Shown here piece by piece: positions 49,901 to 61,231 of a stretch of 64,000 nt of DNA. Numbering within the stretch: the first letter of the stretch is position 1; the number at the start of each line of letters is the position of its first letter. The notes below the pieces were generated by a model. It had not been told where the DNA came from and made no database searches. It worked only from the letters and a program-made list of their open reading frames with translations. The translations under genes and the position numbers were made by a program. The stretch spans positions 9,649,267 through 9,713,266 of the forward strand of contig NC_033627.1 in NCBI RefSeq assembly GCF_001540865.1, written 5' to 3'. Source of the stretch: Ananas comosus (taxonomy: Eukaryota; Streptophyta; Magnoliopsida; Poales; Bromeliaceae).

Positions 49901-52792
49901 TGTAAGGTACTGGACTTCTAAAATAATGAAGTTACGGTTTATGTTGGTTTGGAGAGCCATTGGAATGGCTTCAGTGAAGTTCGGTGAAGTTCGGGAGCAT
50001 TCGGGAGTTTCGGAGTGCGTAGGCGCAAAAATGGGACCCGAAAGGCTATGTTGGATCGAGAGCTAAATCTGGCATTAGCGCGGATGAAAAGATGATGAAA
50101 ACATGCTCGAAAACATGTTTGGAGAGTCTCGGTTCGATTTGAAAAGAATCGGAGGCCAAACGAGCGAAAACGAGCGTAAATAGAGCGAAAACGAAAAAGG
50201 CTGAAATTTGGCTAAGTCTGGAAATTTATACCTACGGGGATCCCTCGGCCAGGGACAGGTCCCTCAGGGACTAGTCCCTCATGCAAGGACCGGTCCCCAT
50301 AGCCCGAAAATGCCCAGTTCGGGGTAGTGTGAGAGGAGGCTTGTTGGGGGGTTTTTATGCAATTGTTGCATGAGTTGAGTGTATAGAGGGGATTAGAACC
50401 TTTCTCTCTCTCACTCCCTCACCATTTCAACCCTAACGCTCCCTCTCTCTCTCTAGAAGCTCTCTCTCTCTCTAGAAGGTGAAGAAGGAGGAGGATTTGG
50501 TGGAGATCAAGGTCAAGGGAAGGATTATCATCATCTTCTTCTTCCTCTCCACCATTGGAGCTTGCTTGGGAGGTAAGCTCATGAGCTCCCTAATGGTAGA
50601 TCTCTATAGAAGGGTTTTTATTCCCTAAAAATGGTTTTGTTGGAATCCTAGCATACTAAATAGATGGAAAATACTTGATTCATGAATCAATTTGGAGTAT
50701 TTTGTGATAATTGCATCTAGGGCTCCAATTTTGGAGTTTTTAGAAATATGAGGGTTTGATCTCAATTGACCCTCCGTAAACCTAATTGGTAGGTAAACGA
50801 ACGCGTTGGCGAAGTCGGTTCGACGATTCGTCAACCCTATGCGAAGATATTGAAGAAACGGAAGTTTGGAGCTTCGTTTCCGCCTGGAGGGCCGAGGCGA
50901 CGTCCAAAAATTATGAAAATGAATTTGGAGCACCGTGGTGGCAAACCGTAGACCTATAATTTTCGGAACTGCAAAGCGGCGCACGGTTGGTGCGCAACTA
51001 CAAGATCGGGCCGTGTCGGATACGGGTACTGCGGGAGGCCGATTACAAGTGACTACAAGCAATCGGAACGCGAATCAAGGTGGATTGTGCTCACCGAAGC
51101 GACTAGGTCGCCTCTATGTCTAAGAGTAATGTTGCTATTGATGCATATACCTATGTAGTGTAGGTTGCATAAGATAATATGGACGCATGAACCTTATTAT
51201 GCTTGATGTTTATTACCTACCCTTGAGAAATGCATGATGACATATTGAGGAAAATGCTAGGTGGATGCATTATGATATTGTATATGCTAGATGAAATGCA
51301 TAGTGACATATTGTGGATTATGTTAGATAACATATGCCTATTGAACTCGAGGTTTATGTAGCGACATGACGAGTGGCATGTAAACAATGTTGATAGCAGA
51401 ACGAGTGGCATCTAATGTAGTGTACTATGACACTAGTGGTGTGTGAACTTAGGGATAGATGGATTCCCTAATGATGACTCGTGAACAAAGAACTTAGTAT
51501 AGTTAAGCACTTATACATGAATGTCGGAATAGGTGAGTTCAGAGAGAGTTGTTGGCCCTAGTTCGTAGGGTGTCCTCAAGTGGAGAGGATAGATCAAGCT
51601 CACGGTCTGTTATTGGGGTGGTATAGCCATCCGGGGTGGTATAGCCATCCATGTCGCCGAGTACTCCGGAGTGTCGGGCGATCGGGACAGAGTTGATGTT
51701 TGCAGACAATCCCGGGTTCGAGAGCGAGTTGAGTCTCCTTACCCTATGGGATGATGATGTGAGTTGTAGGCGAACCCAAGGGATTCGCAAAGGATTGGGT
51801 AAACAAGAGAATAGTACTTTTTATTGAACATTTGCTCATTGGACATTGTTAATGGATTTGGTATCTCAGTTGAGTGGATCTAAGGCTGAGGTGCAAGTGA
51901 GACGTCCTTCGCCTCGAGCTTGGTTTTGCGCGGTATTCCGCAGATGATTGACTCAAGACCGAGTCGCGTGGATAGCTTTGTAAAGGTAGATAAAACCTTG
52001 TGAGCAAACAGTAAAGGTCAATGAAATCTTATGATCAGAATGGTAATTGACATGAATCCAAGACAAAAGAAAACTTAGAAGTCAATTGGACGAGCTATGA
52101 ATAGCAGGATTGAAAATAGTATTGATTGAACTACTAGTTGGTTGCATAGTTGCATAAATAGCATAATTTTCATATCGCATATTGTGAGGCATGAACATGA
52201 TAATGTTAGTTGTATAAAATATATGATGATATATATATCTGTTGGATATTTGTTGGACTAACATGTTGCAGTGCCTCCTCGGACCTATCGGTCGAGCTTT
52301 TTCGTTGGGTGGCCGTATCCATTGGGAACCATGGAGTTGGTTCTCACCCCACGTTATTTTGGGGTGTTACAGGTTCGCACGTGAGTGACGCGGCGGCGGT
52401 GCGAGGAAAGGGCGTACCTCCATAGATAGCGCCGTACCCCAAAGACCAGAGATAGTGGTACCCTGAGTCGGCATAGCTTAGGGGTAGAGGGAAAGGACAA
52501 AGAACAAACTTGTAATAATCTTGCGATCATTGATTGTATTTGGAAGTAAATGTAATGTAATAATGCAAGTGCGATGTAAAAATGAATCTAACAGGAATCC
52601 TTGTAATAACATAGGATGTGTTATGTTGTTTGATACCTTTCTTATGCAATCATTGTATGAATACTGTTCCTGTTTGGAACCTCTTGTATTGTACTAATTG
52701 CGACGCCTAGGACGTACAGGGAGACTCTATCCGTTCGGCGGTCTGTCGGCGTGCCCGAACCTGACCAAATAGGCGGGGCTCGGGGTGTGACA
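49901..52792 (+). mobile_element. Solo LTR (2892 bp), gypsy-like
   Basis: It starts TGTAAGGTACTGG and ends CGGGGTGTGACA. AAAGG is duplicated exactly at 49896-49900 and 52793-52797, and the gag frame resumes directly after it. Palindromes AGGGACTAGTCCCT and GGACCGGTCC cluster at 50236-50298. A CT-rich leader is followed by a donor-like AG/GTAAGCTC at 50573. Terminal 90 bp resemble the solo LTR 15360-17844. No pol domain. Confidence 0.88.
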
Positions 52793-53189
52793 AAAGGTTT
52801 CCTGGGTATCGACCGTACTGGCAGCATCAAGCCAGGCCGAGACCAGAACCGGAGTTCGAAGGAATGACTGAGGGAGACATAGAATTCCTTGGTCGAAGAT
52901 TGGTTAACGAGTTCGGCATTCAGCCCTGGTCGAGACCTTGGGAGGGAAGAGAAATCTTAAAAAATCATTTAAGAACAGTGAAGGTACCGGCAAATGTGCC
53001 GGTAGACAAGTGGCACGAAGTTGAAGTAAAACCATCGGCCAGATAGCAAGGGCCGATATTAACAAAGACACAAAAACACCGGCAGCAGAGGATGCAAGCC
53101 GAGGCGAGGCAACAGTACGACGAAGCGAATGGATAAAGCTAAATGTGTGGAGACTGAAAGTTTTGAGGAGCCCAAGGATCTATCTAGAT

Positions 53190-54395
53190 TGTATCTATCA
53201 CCTAGAGGGGGGTGAATAGGTGAAAGGCCAAAAAAACCACAAATCTCGATGCAATAAAAATAAATGCGGAAAATAAAAAGCACACCGAGATTTACGTGGG
53301 AAAACTCCAAACTCGGAGTAAAAAACCCACGGGACCAACACGCGATAACAATCCACTAAGAATAAAAGATTACAAGGTGATTTACCGAATCCACGGACTC
53401 AAACCTCTCTTCTATCTTCTCCGGATCTCGCGCACACCAACGGGTTGTCCACGCCCCACGTCCGAATCCACGAACGCCACGTCCCGAATCCACGAAACGT
53501 CACCACTTCGAATCCACGAAGCCTCGATCACGTCGAATCCACGACGCCCACTCGAATCCACGAGCTCACGATCCGAATCCACGAACCGTCTTCGTTCACG
53601 CCGAATCCACGACGCCGTTCATGAAGAGCATCATGTGTATGGTGATCCTTCGCTTAGGAGTATCGTAGAAAACCAGGGAATAGAACTCCAAGCGAAGCGG
53701 AGATCAAATCGACATATTAATATCAAATTTCAATATCTCGATTTGATCTAAAAGAGGCTTTTTGTAGAAAATAGGTTTAAGATGAAATCCGAGCCTCTAG
53801 GGTTTCTCAAACATGTATTCTTATGATGCTTGATGTGTTAGAGAAGCCCAATAGCTTATTTATAGACTTTAGAATCAATTGGAGTCGAATTAGAAAGTTT
53901 CTTTCCAAAAACAGCACCTTGTACCGGAACAAGGAATGTTGTCCAGGGTACACCAGACGGAAGATTTTTCTGCGAAGCTGCTGTACCCTGGACAGGCTGT
54001 TGCTTGTTCCGGAACAGGGCTTGTACCGGTACAGCATGAGCTTGTACCGGAACAACCATCAAACTTCTGCGCGAACGTTGATGGCTGTACCCTGGACAGA
54101 AAAGCCTTGTACCGGTACAGCAATGCAATTTTCGCTGAAAATGCATTGTTTTGGATTTTACAAACTCTTAGAAACTTTCTAATTAATTACAACTTGAAAA
54201 CATGATTCTAAGAACTATAATTAAGTATGAATCACCATAAACAAGATTTAAAGATTACCTACGCATCGTGATTCGTGTTTTGCATCCTTTCCAATTCTTC
54301 GAAGTCTTGGATTCTTCCATCTTCAATACTCCGATCCGAACTTCTTCAAGACTCCGACTCGACCCACGAAACTTGCCAACACATAGGACCTAACA
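53190..54395. mobile_element. LTR-like insertion (1206 bp)
   Basis: The left end TGTATCTATCACC, then CTAGAGGGGGGTGAATAGG, is a widespread plant LTR-terminus type; the right end is CCTAACA. The gag/protease coding of the host element resumes at 54396. The flanks TAGAT and GAGAC agree at only three of five bases, so the duplication is poor. It contains eight CGAATCCACGA words (53460-53612) and a TGTACCGGTACA-type palindrome cluster (53918-54120). If the palindromes mark the 5' end, as in the other LTRs, the element lies on -. Confidence 0.6.
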
Positions 54396-55055
54396 GAGAC
54401 GGCCTAATGAACCACCACACTCTTTTCGCCCGATGCGAAACGACCACGAGGCAGGTGGCTCATCGCCTGTCCCTTGGTTAAAATCGAAGATTGAACGGCC
54501 GGTTTTGGCTGAGCCGAAGGAGAAGATGACTAGGATGGAGTTAGAGGGCAAGATAGCCTCCCTCGAGACAATCATTAAACGAGAGAGATGGCCTCCTAAG
54601 GAGAGGGAGGTACGGATGGAAAGCGATTCCTCGGCCGAGACGGCTAAGGAGTCTGAAGAAAAAAAACAAAGGATTCAAGAAAAATCGGTTGATGAAGGAC
54701 CGGCCGATGTCAACATGGTTTATATCTGGCGCAGTCCTTTAAAGCAGAGTATATTGAGTATGAGGAGATGGAGGAAGAAGTTGGGCTCAATGTGGCCCAA
54801 TTACAACTAGAGGATGCCAAACCGGCCGATGTGGTGGTTTTTGAGAAACCATCGGCCATACAGACGAGGTTCGTGAGGCCTTTGTTTATTCGGGCCTTAA
54901 TCGAAGGTCGGCCAGTAGGCCGAGTCATGGTGGATGGCGGAGCGATAGTCAACGTCATGCCCACTTCATTCTTCAAGAAGTTGGGTAAGGATGAAGACGA
55001 ATTGAAGTCCACTGATACAATTATGACCGATTTCACTAGTAGCGATCAACAATGT
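54396..55055 (+). pseudogene. Tat-like gag C-terminus and aspartic protease
   Basis: A charged linker (MELEGKIASLETIIKRERWP) leads through a frameshift at about 54730-54770 into the protease: RPLFIRALIEGRPVGRVMVD, then GGAIVNVMPTSFF. The DGGA-VNVMP active site is the form typical of Tat-lineage proteases. Similarity stops at about 55055, in DTIMTDFT, before the RT. Confidence 0.85.
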
Positions 55056-55139
55056 ACAAATTTATCTTATTTATAATTTATTTATAATTTTTTATAAATA
55101 CACTAATTGGCAACCTTTTAGAGCCCTACCTTTATTTTG

Positions 55140-55570
55140 GGGGATGTGGGACCCACCCACATACAAATTTTTAAAATTAATTGCACATTGGTCCCTAAGC
55201 TTTCCGCTAATTTTATTTTGGTCCCTAATCTTTCTTTTTACAATCAATTTAGATCACTTGATTTAATCTTTATTATTATTATTATATAAAGATAAATTGT
55301 GAATCCTAAAGAAGGCCGCCCCTTATTTTGGAGGGCTGTGGGGCCCACAATAATTTTTTTAAGAATTAATCGCACATTGGTCCCAAACTTTTCACTATTT
55401 TTTTTGTCCTTAATCTTTCTTTTGCAATAAAGTTTCTAAATCTCTTGATTTCATCGCAATAAGAATGAACCTAAAATTAATTGCACATTGGTCCCTAAGT
55501 TTTTTGCCATTTTTATTTCGGTTCCTTTTTTTTTTACAATCAAAATTTTAAATCTCTTGATTTAATCTTT
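55140..55570. repeat. Imperfect direct repeats with TTGCACATTGGTCCCTAA
   Basis: Three copies of a unit containing AATTGCACATTGGTCCCTAA, TTTTTTTGGTCCCTAATC and CTCTTGATTTAATC lie at about 55170, 55370 and 55475, with a partly duplicated GGGCCCAC/TTATTTTGG lead. This may be a relic of a longer element; no ends were recognised. Confidence 0.5.
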
Positions 55571-55614
55571 ATTGTTATTATTATCAATAAAAACTTATGA
55601 AAGGGCAACCCTAA

Positions 55615-57057
55615 TGGAGCCCTCCCCGCATTTCGCGCTCTCCGCGCTCTCGTCTACGGCGCTGCGCCCACCTCGAGCCCTCCCTCCCGCCCGACGCTCC
55701 CTCCCACCCACGCTCTCCTTTCTTCCTCTTTGTCTTCGTTGGGATGGTCCACTCTAACTTTGTCGTCCTCTCCGCCTTCGCTGCGGTGGTCGCTGTCCTC
55801 CCTCGGGAACGCAGCCGTCTCCCCGTACGGCACGGCGTTCCCCCCCTCGCTTTCCCTTCGTCCTCTCTGCGCAGCCGCGACGCCGTGCGGTATTGCGCCT
55901 CCTTTACTTCTGTCGCCCGTCAGCCCTATCCCGTCCGACTTTCCATACAATCGGGGTGGTGGCGTTGTGCTGTTGGTGGTGTGGGCTGCGTCTTTTCCTC
56001 CGCCGCACGTGTTCGGCTGTACAGTCCGGCGTGGCTCCTCCCTGTGGTTTGTGGTCAGCAGGCATTAATTAGCATTAATGCAAGGTATATATCACAGCTT
56101 TTTTTTTTCCCCCTATCTTGTTGTCCTCCGTGATCGCAGCCCGCCTCCCGTAGGGCATGGCGCTTGCGTGCTCTCTGTGTCTCTCTCTCCCTCCTGTGTG
56201 TGGTTTCCTGTGGGGCTTCCATGTGGCTGCTCATCTTTGTTCCTCTGTGCTCTCTCTCCCTGATTTCTCCTCTCTTACTGTGATCTGCTTCCTTTTCCTC
56301 TCTCTGGTTATTATAAATACTAAAAGGGCTGGTTGTCTGCACATTTCTAATTCCCCCTGATTTTGAACCCCCTGTTTTTTGAACGCTGTTGCTCTGTCGT
56401 TCTTGCCCTGTGGTGCTTTTGAGCGTTGCAGCTGATCGATAGGTAAAAACAAGCATTCGGATGCTTCGTGATTTCCTTCCCCCCTCTTTTTTTTTGCCCT
56501 CCTATAGTTACTCTTTTACGTTTTCTCCTGCATGTTGGTGTGTTTGATTTTGTGCGGGTTTGCACGTCTGTGGCTCTTAAGGTATTCTGTCAAATTTTTC
56601 TCCTATTTATTCGGTCTGGTATTTGATTTTGTGTGTGTTTAATTTTTTTCCCATTTTTCTTGCTTTGCTATTTCGCGATGCAGTCATGGCAGCCGTAGTT
56701 GTGCAAATTTGTTTCCGAGATTTCTTGTGCATTGTCTGCTAGCGATTCTCTGTGGCAGCGCCTGTGTACGAAATTCCGATTGAAAATGAGGGGTTGCTTA
56801 GCATCTACGTTGAAGTCGAGGTCCCTAAAGGAGAGACTGTTATGGAGGCAATCCATTGCTGGGGCATTCCTCGCTCTACTGTCGATGAGACAGAGGAGAA
56901 TGCCGCATGTCGCTCCGTTGCGAGATTAAGTGATGAGTTTGGTTTTGAGCTGAAATTCTTTTTTATTTTGGTATGCCCTATACTGATTGTTTTACCTTTT
57001 CATGCCAGGGCTGCTGATAATGAAGTATGCGGAGCATCTTGGTTTTCATTTTACTGA
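55615..57057 (+). pseudogene. Degraded gene-like segment with a possible dsRBD-like exon
   Basis: A GC-rich first-exon-like block (55615-56070, frame MEPSPHFALSALSSTALRPP, then many frame changes) gives way to T-rich, intron-like sequence. A second block (about 56759-56959) encodes PVYEIPIENEGLLSIYVEVE, later GIPRSTVDETEENAACRSVA and RLSDEFGFEL. The alternating strand pattern and the AEENAA-like helix recall a double-stranded RNA-binding fold, but this is only a resemblance. No complete frame or reliable splice chain can be built, so I treat it as a pseudogene or captured fragment of unknown origin. Confidence 0.4.
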
Positions 57058-57604
57058 ATAAATGGTTAGTTGGTTTGATAGTATATGTGGGCAAAGCTTT
57101 GTGGTTCACTTGGTTATTTTGTTGATCTAATATAAAACCTAATCCCCTTTTGAAGAGTATTTCCATCTTGGTTTCCTAATTGAATATCACTCCAGTTTTT
57201 GGCTTGTATAATTCTTTGTGTTTGATTAATTAGGTTCTTTTTCTTCTACAAATTCAGATCGTCTGCCCAAATTTGTTCACGAGGTATTGAACTATAATTC
57301 TACAAATTCATATAATTCTTTTTCTCTGTTCAATATTTTTTTCTCCCCCCTAATTTTTTCAATTTTAAGCAACGATTGTAAAATAGCTTCTGTTTATCAA
57401 TCCTTTTTTTATGAATTAAACTACACAATTTCCATTATGTTGTTTAGTGATTAGCTGATTGGTCTTTTTTTTCCGTAGTAATTTCTGTTAATCTTTATAA
57501 AATTTTTCTCACTATATATCTTTTGATTAGGCCTAAAATATTGGACAAATCTCTTTTATATATATATATATATACGTATAATAAAATATATATTATACGT
57601 AGCT

Positions 57605-57856
57605 AATATGGCTACTGTGCTATTAAAGAGCACAACAGTCCTTATGCTCCTAATTTTAACCATCTATCAAATTTGTGAGTCTTAGGTGAAAGGAGAAGAG
57701 TAATGAGAGAGAAATTGGATTTCTTAATTTCTCTTCTCTTTGAATTTATCTCCAATTTCTCTTCTCCCTTTCATCCTAACCACCCATCAAATTTGATGGG
57801 CGGTTAATAATTTAGGAGCACAAGGGCTGCTGTACTCCTAATAACACAGTAGCCAT
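57605..57856. mobile_element. Microsatellite-embedded MITE, end type B, pyrimidine core
   Basis: The left end is ATATGGCTACTGTGCTATTA; the right end, complemented, is TATGGCTACTGTGTTATTAG. The core has AATTTCTCTTCTC twice and CATCAAATTTGATGGG. It is a close relative of 6871-7130. Confidence 0.7.
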
Positions 57857-57912
57857 ATCTCTCTCTCTCTCTTCTCTCTCTCTCTCCTCTCTCCTCCTCT
57901 CTCTCTATATTA

Positions 57913-57958
<46 letters not shown>
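57857..57958. repeat. Compound microsatellite (CT)n(TA)n
   Basis: An interrupted CT run followed by TA, in the same element-CT-TA order as elsewhere in the window. Confidence 0.9.
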
Positions 57959-57960
<2 letters not shown>

Positions 57961-58795
57961 TAGCAATTTCTAGGTTTAATTTGTATAAGACATTGTATAC
58001 TTTGCTTTTGTTTTGAATGTGGACTTTACAGAGTTACCTCTAAACATCTTATGTTTAACAAATTTGTTTCTTCAGGCTTTGTACATATAATTTATTTCCT
58101 ACCTTCTCTTTTGGTTTAATCTCTGATCTCTCTTTTGTTTCTGCAGATTTTAAGGAAAATCTTCTTCCGATTAAGCCTTGAGAAATGCGTGCCTCACGAA
58201 ATGCTCAGTTTCTCAAATCTTTTTTTTTCCCTAAGCATAGTTGACTTTATATGAGTAGTATGTGCTTTAATTATTCATAAATTCTATCTGAAAAAATTAG
58301 ATGACAAGGTAGCTGGATGACTGTCTATCAACCGCTGTAGGCCTTAATCTTTTGTTAGGATTTGGTTGGAAAAGATGGAGGTATATGAGTTCTATAGCCT
58401 ACCAAGTATTAATCCGTTTTTCTAGCTGTTTAATTCTATTGTTTATTGTTTTGCTAATCCACCATTTGGTTCATAGTAATTTCTGATTGATTTCTGCCTG
58501 ATTATTCTCATTGTAAATCTTTTGATTTGGACTAAAATATTTGAACAATCTGTATGATATACTTTGTAGCAAGGCTTAGGTCTGGATTGTATTAATTTTT
58601 TTATACTTTGTTTTTCTTTTGAATGTGTATTTCACAAGGTTTATCTCTAAACATCTGATGTTTAACTTATGGGTGTTCATGTCATTTATAGCATACTGTT
58701 TTTTTTTTAGTGTTCGTTCTTATTATTTTATTGCTATGAAAAGTTTTCAATGTAATCTTATGTCCATCTTTGTACCCATTTGACCTGCAACTTTA

Positions 58796-58961
58796 TTTAT
58801 TAATTTATTTTTTTTTTTTGAGAGATAAGTAGCACGCTACTCGCTTCGTTTATTTCATTTAGAAATAAACTTAGCTGAAAATGTGAATCAACTAGGATTC
58901 GAACTTGGGTCTCGGGTACCAACCACCAAGCCCTTTGCCACTTGCTCTAGGGACGGTCAGT
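58796..58961 (-). mobile_element. tRNA-derived SINE
   Basis: TTTGACCTGCAACTTTA (17 bp) is duplicated exactly at 58779-58795 and 58962-58978. On - the head has an A-box-like GAGCAAGTGGCAAAGG and a B-box GTTCGAATCC, i.e. a pol III promoter from a tRNA. The tail carries GCGAGTAGCGTGCTACTTAT and ends in A. The tail is shared with the LINE at 39913-40521. Confidence 0.92.
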
Positions 58962-58978
58962 TTTGACCTGCAACTTTA

Positions 58979-59434
58979 GTTAATACATTCTGTATTTTAC
59001 AGCATTTTTCTTAAGTTAAGGATATGTAATCTTACTTAAGATACTTAACAAGATACTTAGTAAGATGATATCGAGTAAAAGTTAAAGAGAAATGCGTGAT
59101 TGACGTATATGATACGATAGATGTAAATTGAACTCCAAAACCTCTTTAATCTGAGAGGATTGTGATCTGACTCAATATTATTCAAAATGCTGAATATAAA
59201 TATTTAAAAAATACTGACTTTTTGATACTCTGAATTTTTGAGATAAACGGCTATTTCAAATTAACATAGTATCAGAACAGACGATCTTGAGTTTTAGGTC
59301 CTGTTACTGATTGGCTTTATTACATTCTTTAACACAAAGAATTAGTTTTAATAGATAAGTTAGCTTGGATAGCTATATAGCAATTGCTGTAGCTATTCAT
59401 CTTCTATAGGGGTCTGGATCAAAGAGGAGAGTAT
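58979..59434. other. AT-rich stretch; end may be an internal copia remnant
   Basis: No gene is seen. The last bases before the copia LTR (AAAGAGGAGAGTAT) look like a polypurine tract, which would normally lie upstream of a 3' LTR. This may hint at a former tandem or shared-LTR arrangement. Confidence 0.35.
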
Positions 59435-59835
59435 TGTTAAAGATAATGCTAATGAGATTAGGATTAGATTATTTGATATTATCTATTATTATATTCGGTT
59501 ATTATTAAGATATATTCGGTTATTTAGATTATGGTTAAGATGAAGTCGAATTAGATTAGGATTCTATGTAATTAGTTATAAATAGATAGGCTGGGATTAT
59601 TTGGTTAACGAAGCCGGGAGTTGCCATAATTAATTAGTGCTCGCCGAAGATTGCATATGGTGATGAGTTATTTTCTTCAATAAAGTTATTTTTAGTTTTG
59701 CTTCTAGGACAATGTACCAGATTCTTTGATTTGTCTTCTTCCTCTCTTGTCTTTTCTATTTTATTTTTTGTGGAGATCTCTATATACCATAACAAGTATA
59801 TAGAACGTATTTGTTGGTGGCCCACCACCGTAACA
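59435..59835 (+). repeat. Copia 5' LTR (401 bp)
   Basis: It starts TGTTAAAGATAATG and ends CCACCGTAACA. A TATA-like AGTTATAAATAG lies at about 59573-59585. Confidence 0.8.
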
Positions 59836-59837
59836 AG

Positions 59838-59850
59838 TGGTATCAGAACC
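59838..59850 (+). other. Copia primer binding site
   Basis: TGGTATCAGAACC, two bases after the LTR, complements the 3' end of plant tRNA-iMet. Confidence 0.9.
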
Positions 59851-59875
59851 TGAATTTCGAGAGGAGAAGGAGTTG

Positions 59876-60746
59876 ATGGCGTTTAACAGCGCTAATGGAG
59901 TTGCACAAGGATTCCCGATATTCAAGGGGGACAATTATGATTTTTGATGCATGAAGATGTGGACATTGCTGTGATCCCAAGATTTATGGGATTTTGTCGA
60001 AAAAGGATGCAAGGAAACAACCGGAGAGAATCTGAAAAAAGATGCAAAGGCGCTTCTCTTTATTCAACAATTAGTTGACGATTCGATATTTTCCCACATT
60101 GCCGGCGCTACTAAATTGAAGGAAGCATGGGATATATTACAGAAGAAATACCAAGGTAACGAAAAGGTATTTAGAGTTAAAATTCAAACTTTAAAAGAAG
60201 ATTTAAAGCTTCTTTTATGCAAGAAAATGAAAATATTCATACCTTTTATTCTAAAGTTATGGAATTAGTTATCTTGAAGCGTACCTATGGTGAACAGATT
60301 ACTGATCAAACAGTAGTTGAAAAAATTTTAAGAAGTTTAACGAAAAAATATGGTGATGTTGTTTCTGCTATAGAAGAGGCAAAAGATTTATCTAATTTAT
60401 CTTGTAGCGAACTTCTTGGTTCTCTTTTAGCACATGAAGAATGAAAAATAGAACAGTAAATTTTTCTGAGCATGGCTTTCAAAGTGAATCGAAAAGCGGT
60501 GAAAAAGACGGTGCAGATTCTTCTAATTATCAAGCTTTAGCATACGGTGGCCATGGTAGAGGTCGTGGTCGTGGCCAGGGCAGAGGCCGTGGAGGTAGAT
60601 CAGGTGATTTCAACAATAGAAACGATGAAAGATCTGGTAATCAAAATCAGAGAACCTATGGAGGTAACGATCAATCCCGTAATCTAAAAAATATTCAATG
60701 CTATTATTGTAAAAAATTTGGCCATATCGAGCGCTTTTGTCGATAG
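59876..60746 (+). pseudogene. Copia gag, broken
   Basis: ATG at 59876 starts MAFNSANGVAQGFPIFKGDN. TGA at 59945 and 59972 replace Trp codons (YDFW, LLW). The UBN2-type core follows (DFVEKGCKE, LKEAWDILQKKYQGNEKV), with a frameshift at about 60215 and a restored frame containing FYSKVMELV and VVEKILRSL. A Gly/Arg-rich tail precedes CYYCKKFGHIERFC, the CX2CX4HX4C knuckle (about 60700-60740). A stop follows directly. Confidence 0.88.
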
Positions 60747-60769
60747 AAACAATAAAATACAAATTTTGC

Positions 60770-61231
60770 TTATGAAAAGAACGAAAACGATAATATACTT
60801 TTTGCATGTCGTTCATTAGAAAAAACTGCTAACAATATTTGGTATGTCGATAGTGATTGTAGCAGTCACATGACAAAAAAAGAAGAGAACTTTATTAATT
60901 TGGACAAATCAGTTAAAGGCCACGTGACGATGGGTGACGGCTATGTTTATGACGTGCACGGAAGAGGTACAATTGCGATAAATATTTCTGGAATGCAAAA
61001 AGTAAATAATGTCTTATATGTTCCAGGATTGAATTCCAATTTTTTTAGTGTGGGTCAATTTTTGAAGGAAGGTCATTCGCTTATTTTTGAAGATTCTAAG
61101 TGCACAATTTATGAAGATAAAGATAAAAAGAATTTGCTTTTTGAAGTTCCGATGACAGAAAATAAAGTTTTTCTTGTTCATGTTGCAATGAAAGTAGTGC
61201 TAGATGATGATTGGTTATGACACTATCGATA
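60770..61231 (+). pseudogene. Copia protease and GAG-pre-integrase start
   Basis: The protease site reads WYVDSDCSSHMT where the family has DSGCS: the active-site Gly is now Asp. VLYVPGLNSNFFSVGQF and the DDWL-stop-HYRY block follow; TGA at 61218-61220 replaces the Trp of the LWHxRxGH motif. Coding is cut at 61231. Confidence 0.88.

Larger units (their letters stand above)
46824..53165 (+). pseudogene. Tat-like gag polyprotein, broken
   Basis: The start MADDNVMNLRNRAV is clear. After the TRIM come a Pro/Gln-rich linker and the capsid core (48367-49045: MPKFDKFYGDETENTVEHV, AFTWYTSLP, FKQRTGESVEKYLNRFKTA, FAKIAFNGLHFKIKDHFEDK). A zinc-knuckle-like CKWHHSWSHKTNEC (about 49219-49260) with RQI...EGRL follows. 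A segment of about 45 codons starting RQI is tandemly duplicated (about 49268-49370 and 49410-49510). The frame continues across the 49901-52792 insert into TEGDIEFLGRRLVNEFGIQP. Stops include TAG at 48361 and TGA at 48553 (expected Trp), and TAA at 49278 and 49317 (expected Gln). Frameshifts are also present. Confidence 0.85.
46766..55055 (+). mobile_element. Tat-like Ty3/gypsy fragment, interrupted three times
   Basis: Gag and protease modules on + are spread over 46824-55055 and cut by a TRIM array (47152-47938), a solo LTR (49901-52792) and an LTR-like insert (53190-54395). Coding similarity resumes after each insert. RT, RNase H, integrase and the 3' LTR are absent: sequence similarity stops at about 55055 and an unrelated AT-rich repeat follows. 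Confidence 0.85.
57430..58690. repeat. Diverged tandem duplication of intron-like sequence
   Basis: Words at 57435-57560 and 57970-58065 (TAATTTCTG, ATCTTTTGATT, CTAAAATATT, TACTTTG, TTTTGAATGTG, CTCTAAACATCT, ATGTTTAAC) recur in the same order at 58470-58670. A MITE with its microsatellites (57605-57958) sits inside the first copy only, so it inserted after the duplication. Confidence 0.6.
59435..61231 (+). mobile_element. Ty1/copia element, 5' half only, dead
   Basis: It comprises a 401-bp LTR (59435-59835), a PBS, a gag remnant and the start of the pol region up to the GAG-pre-integrase block. It is cut at 61231 by the third 4.2-kb LTR copy. Whether the rest continues beyond that insert cannot be seen. 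Confidence 0.88.

Noticed and set aside
53185..54400. Perfect 5-bp duplication around the 53190-54395 insert
   Set aside because: TAGAT and GAGAC differ at two of five positions; the insert is called from its ends and from resumption of coding similarity.
58796..58961. Possible tRNA gene (A-box and B-box)
   Set aside because: The tRNA-like head is fused to a non-tRNA tail with poly(A) and a 17-bp target duplication, so it is a SINE.
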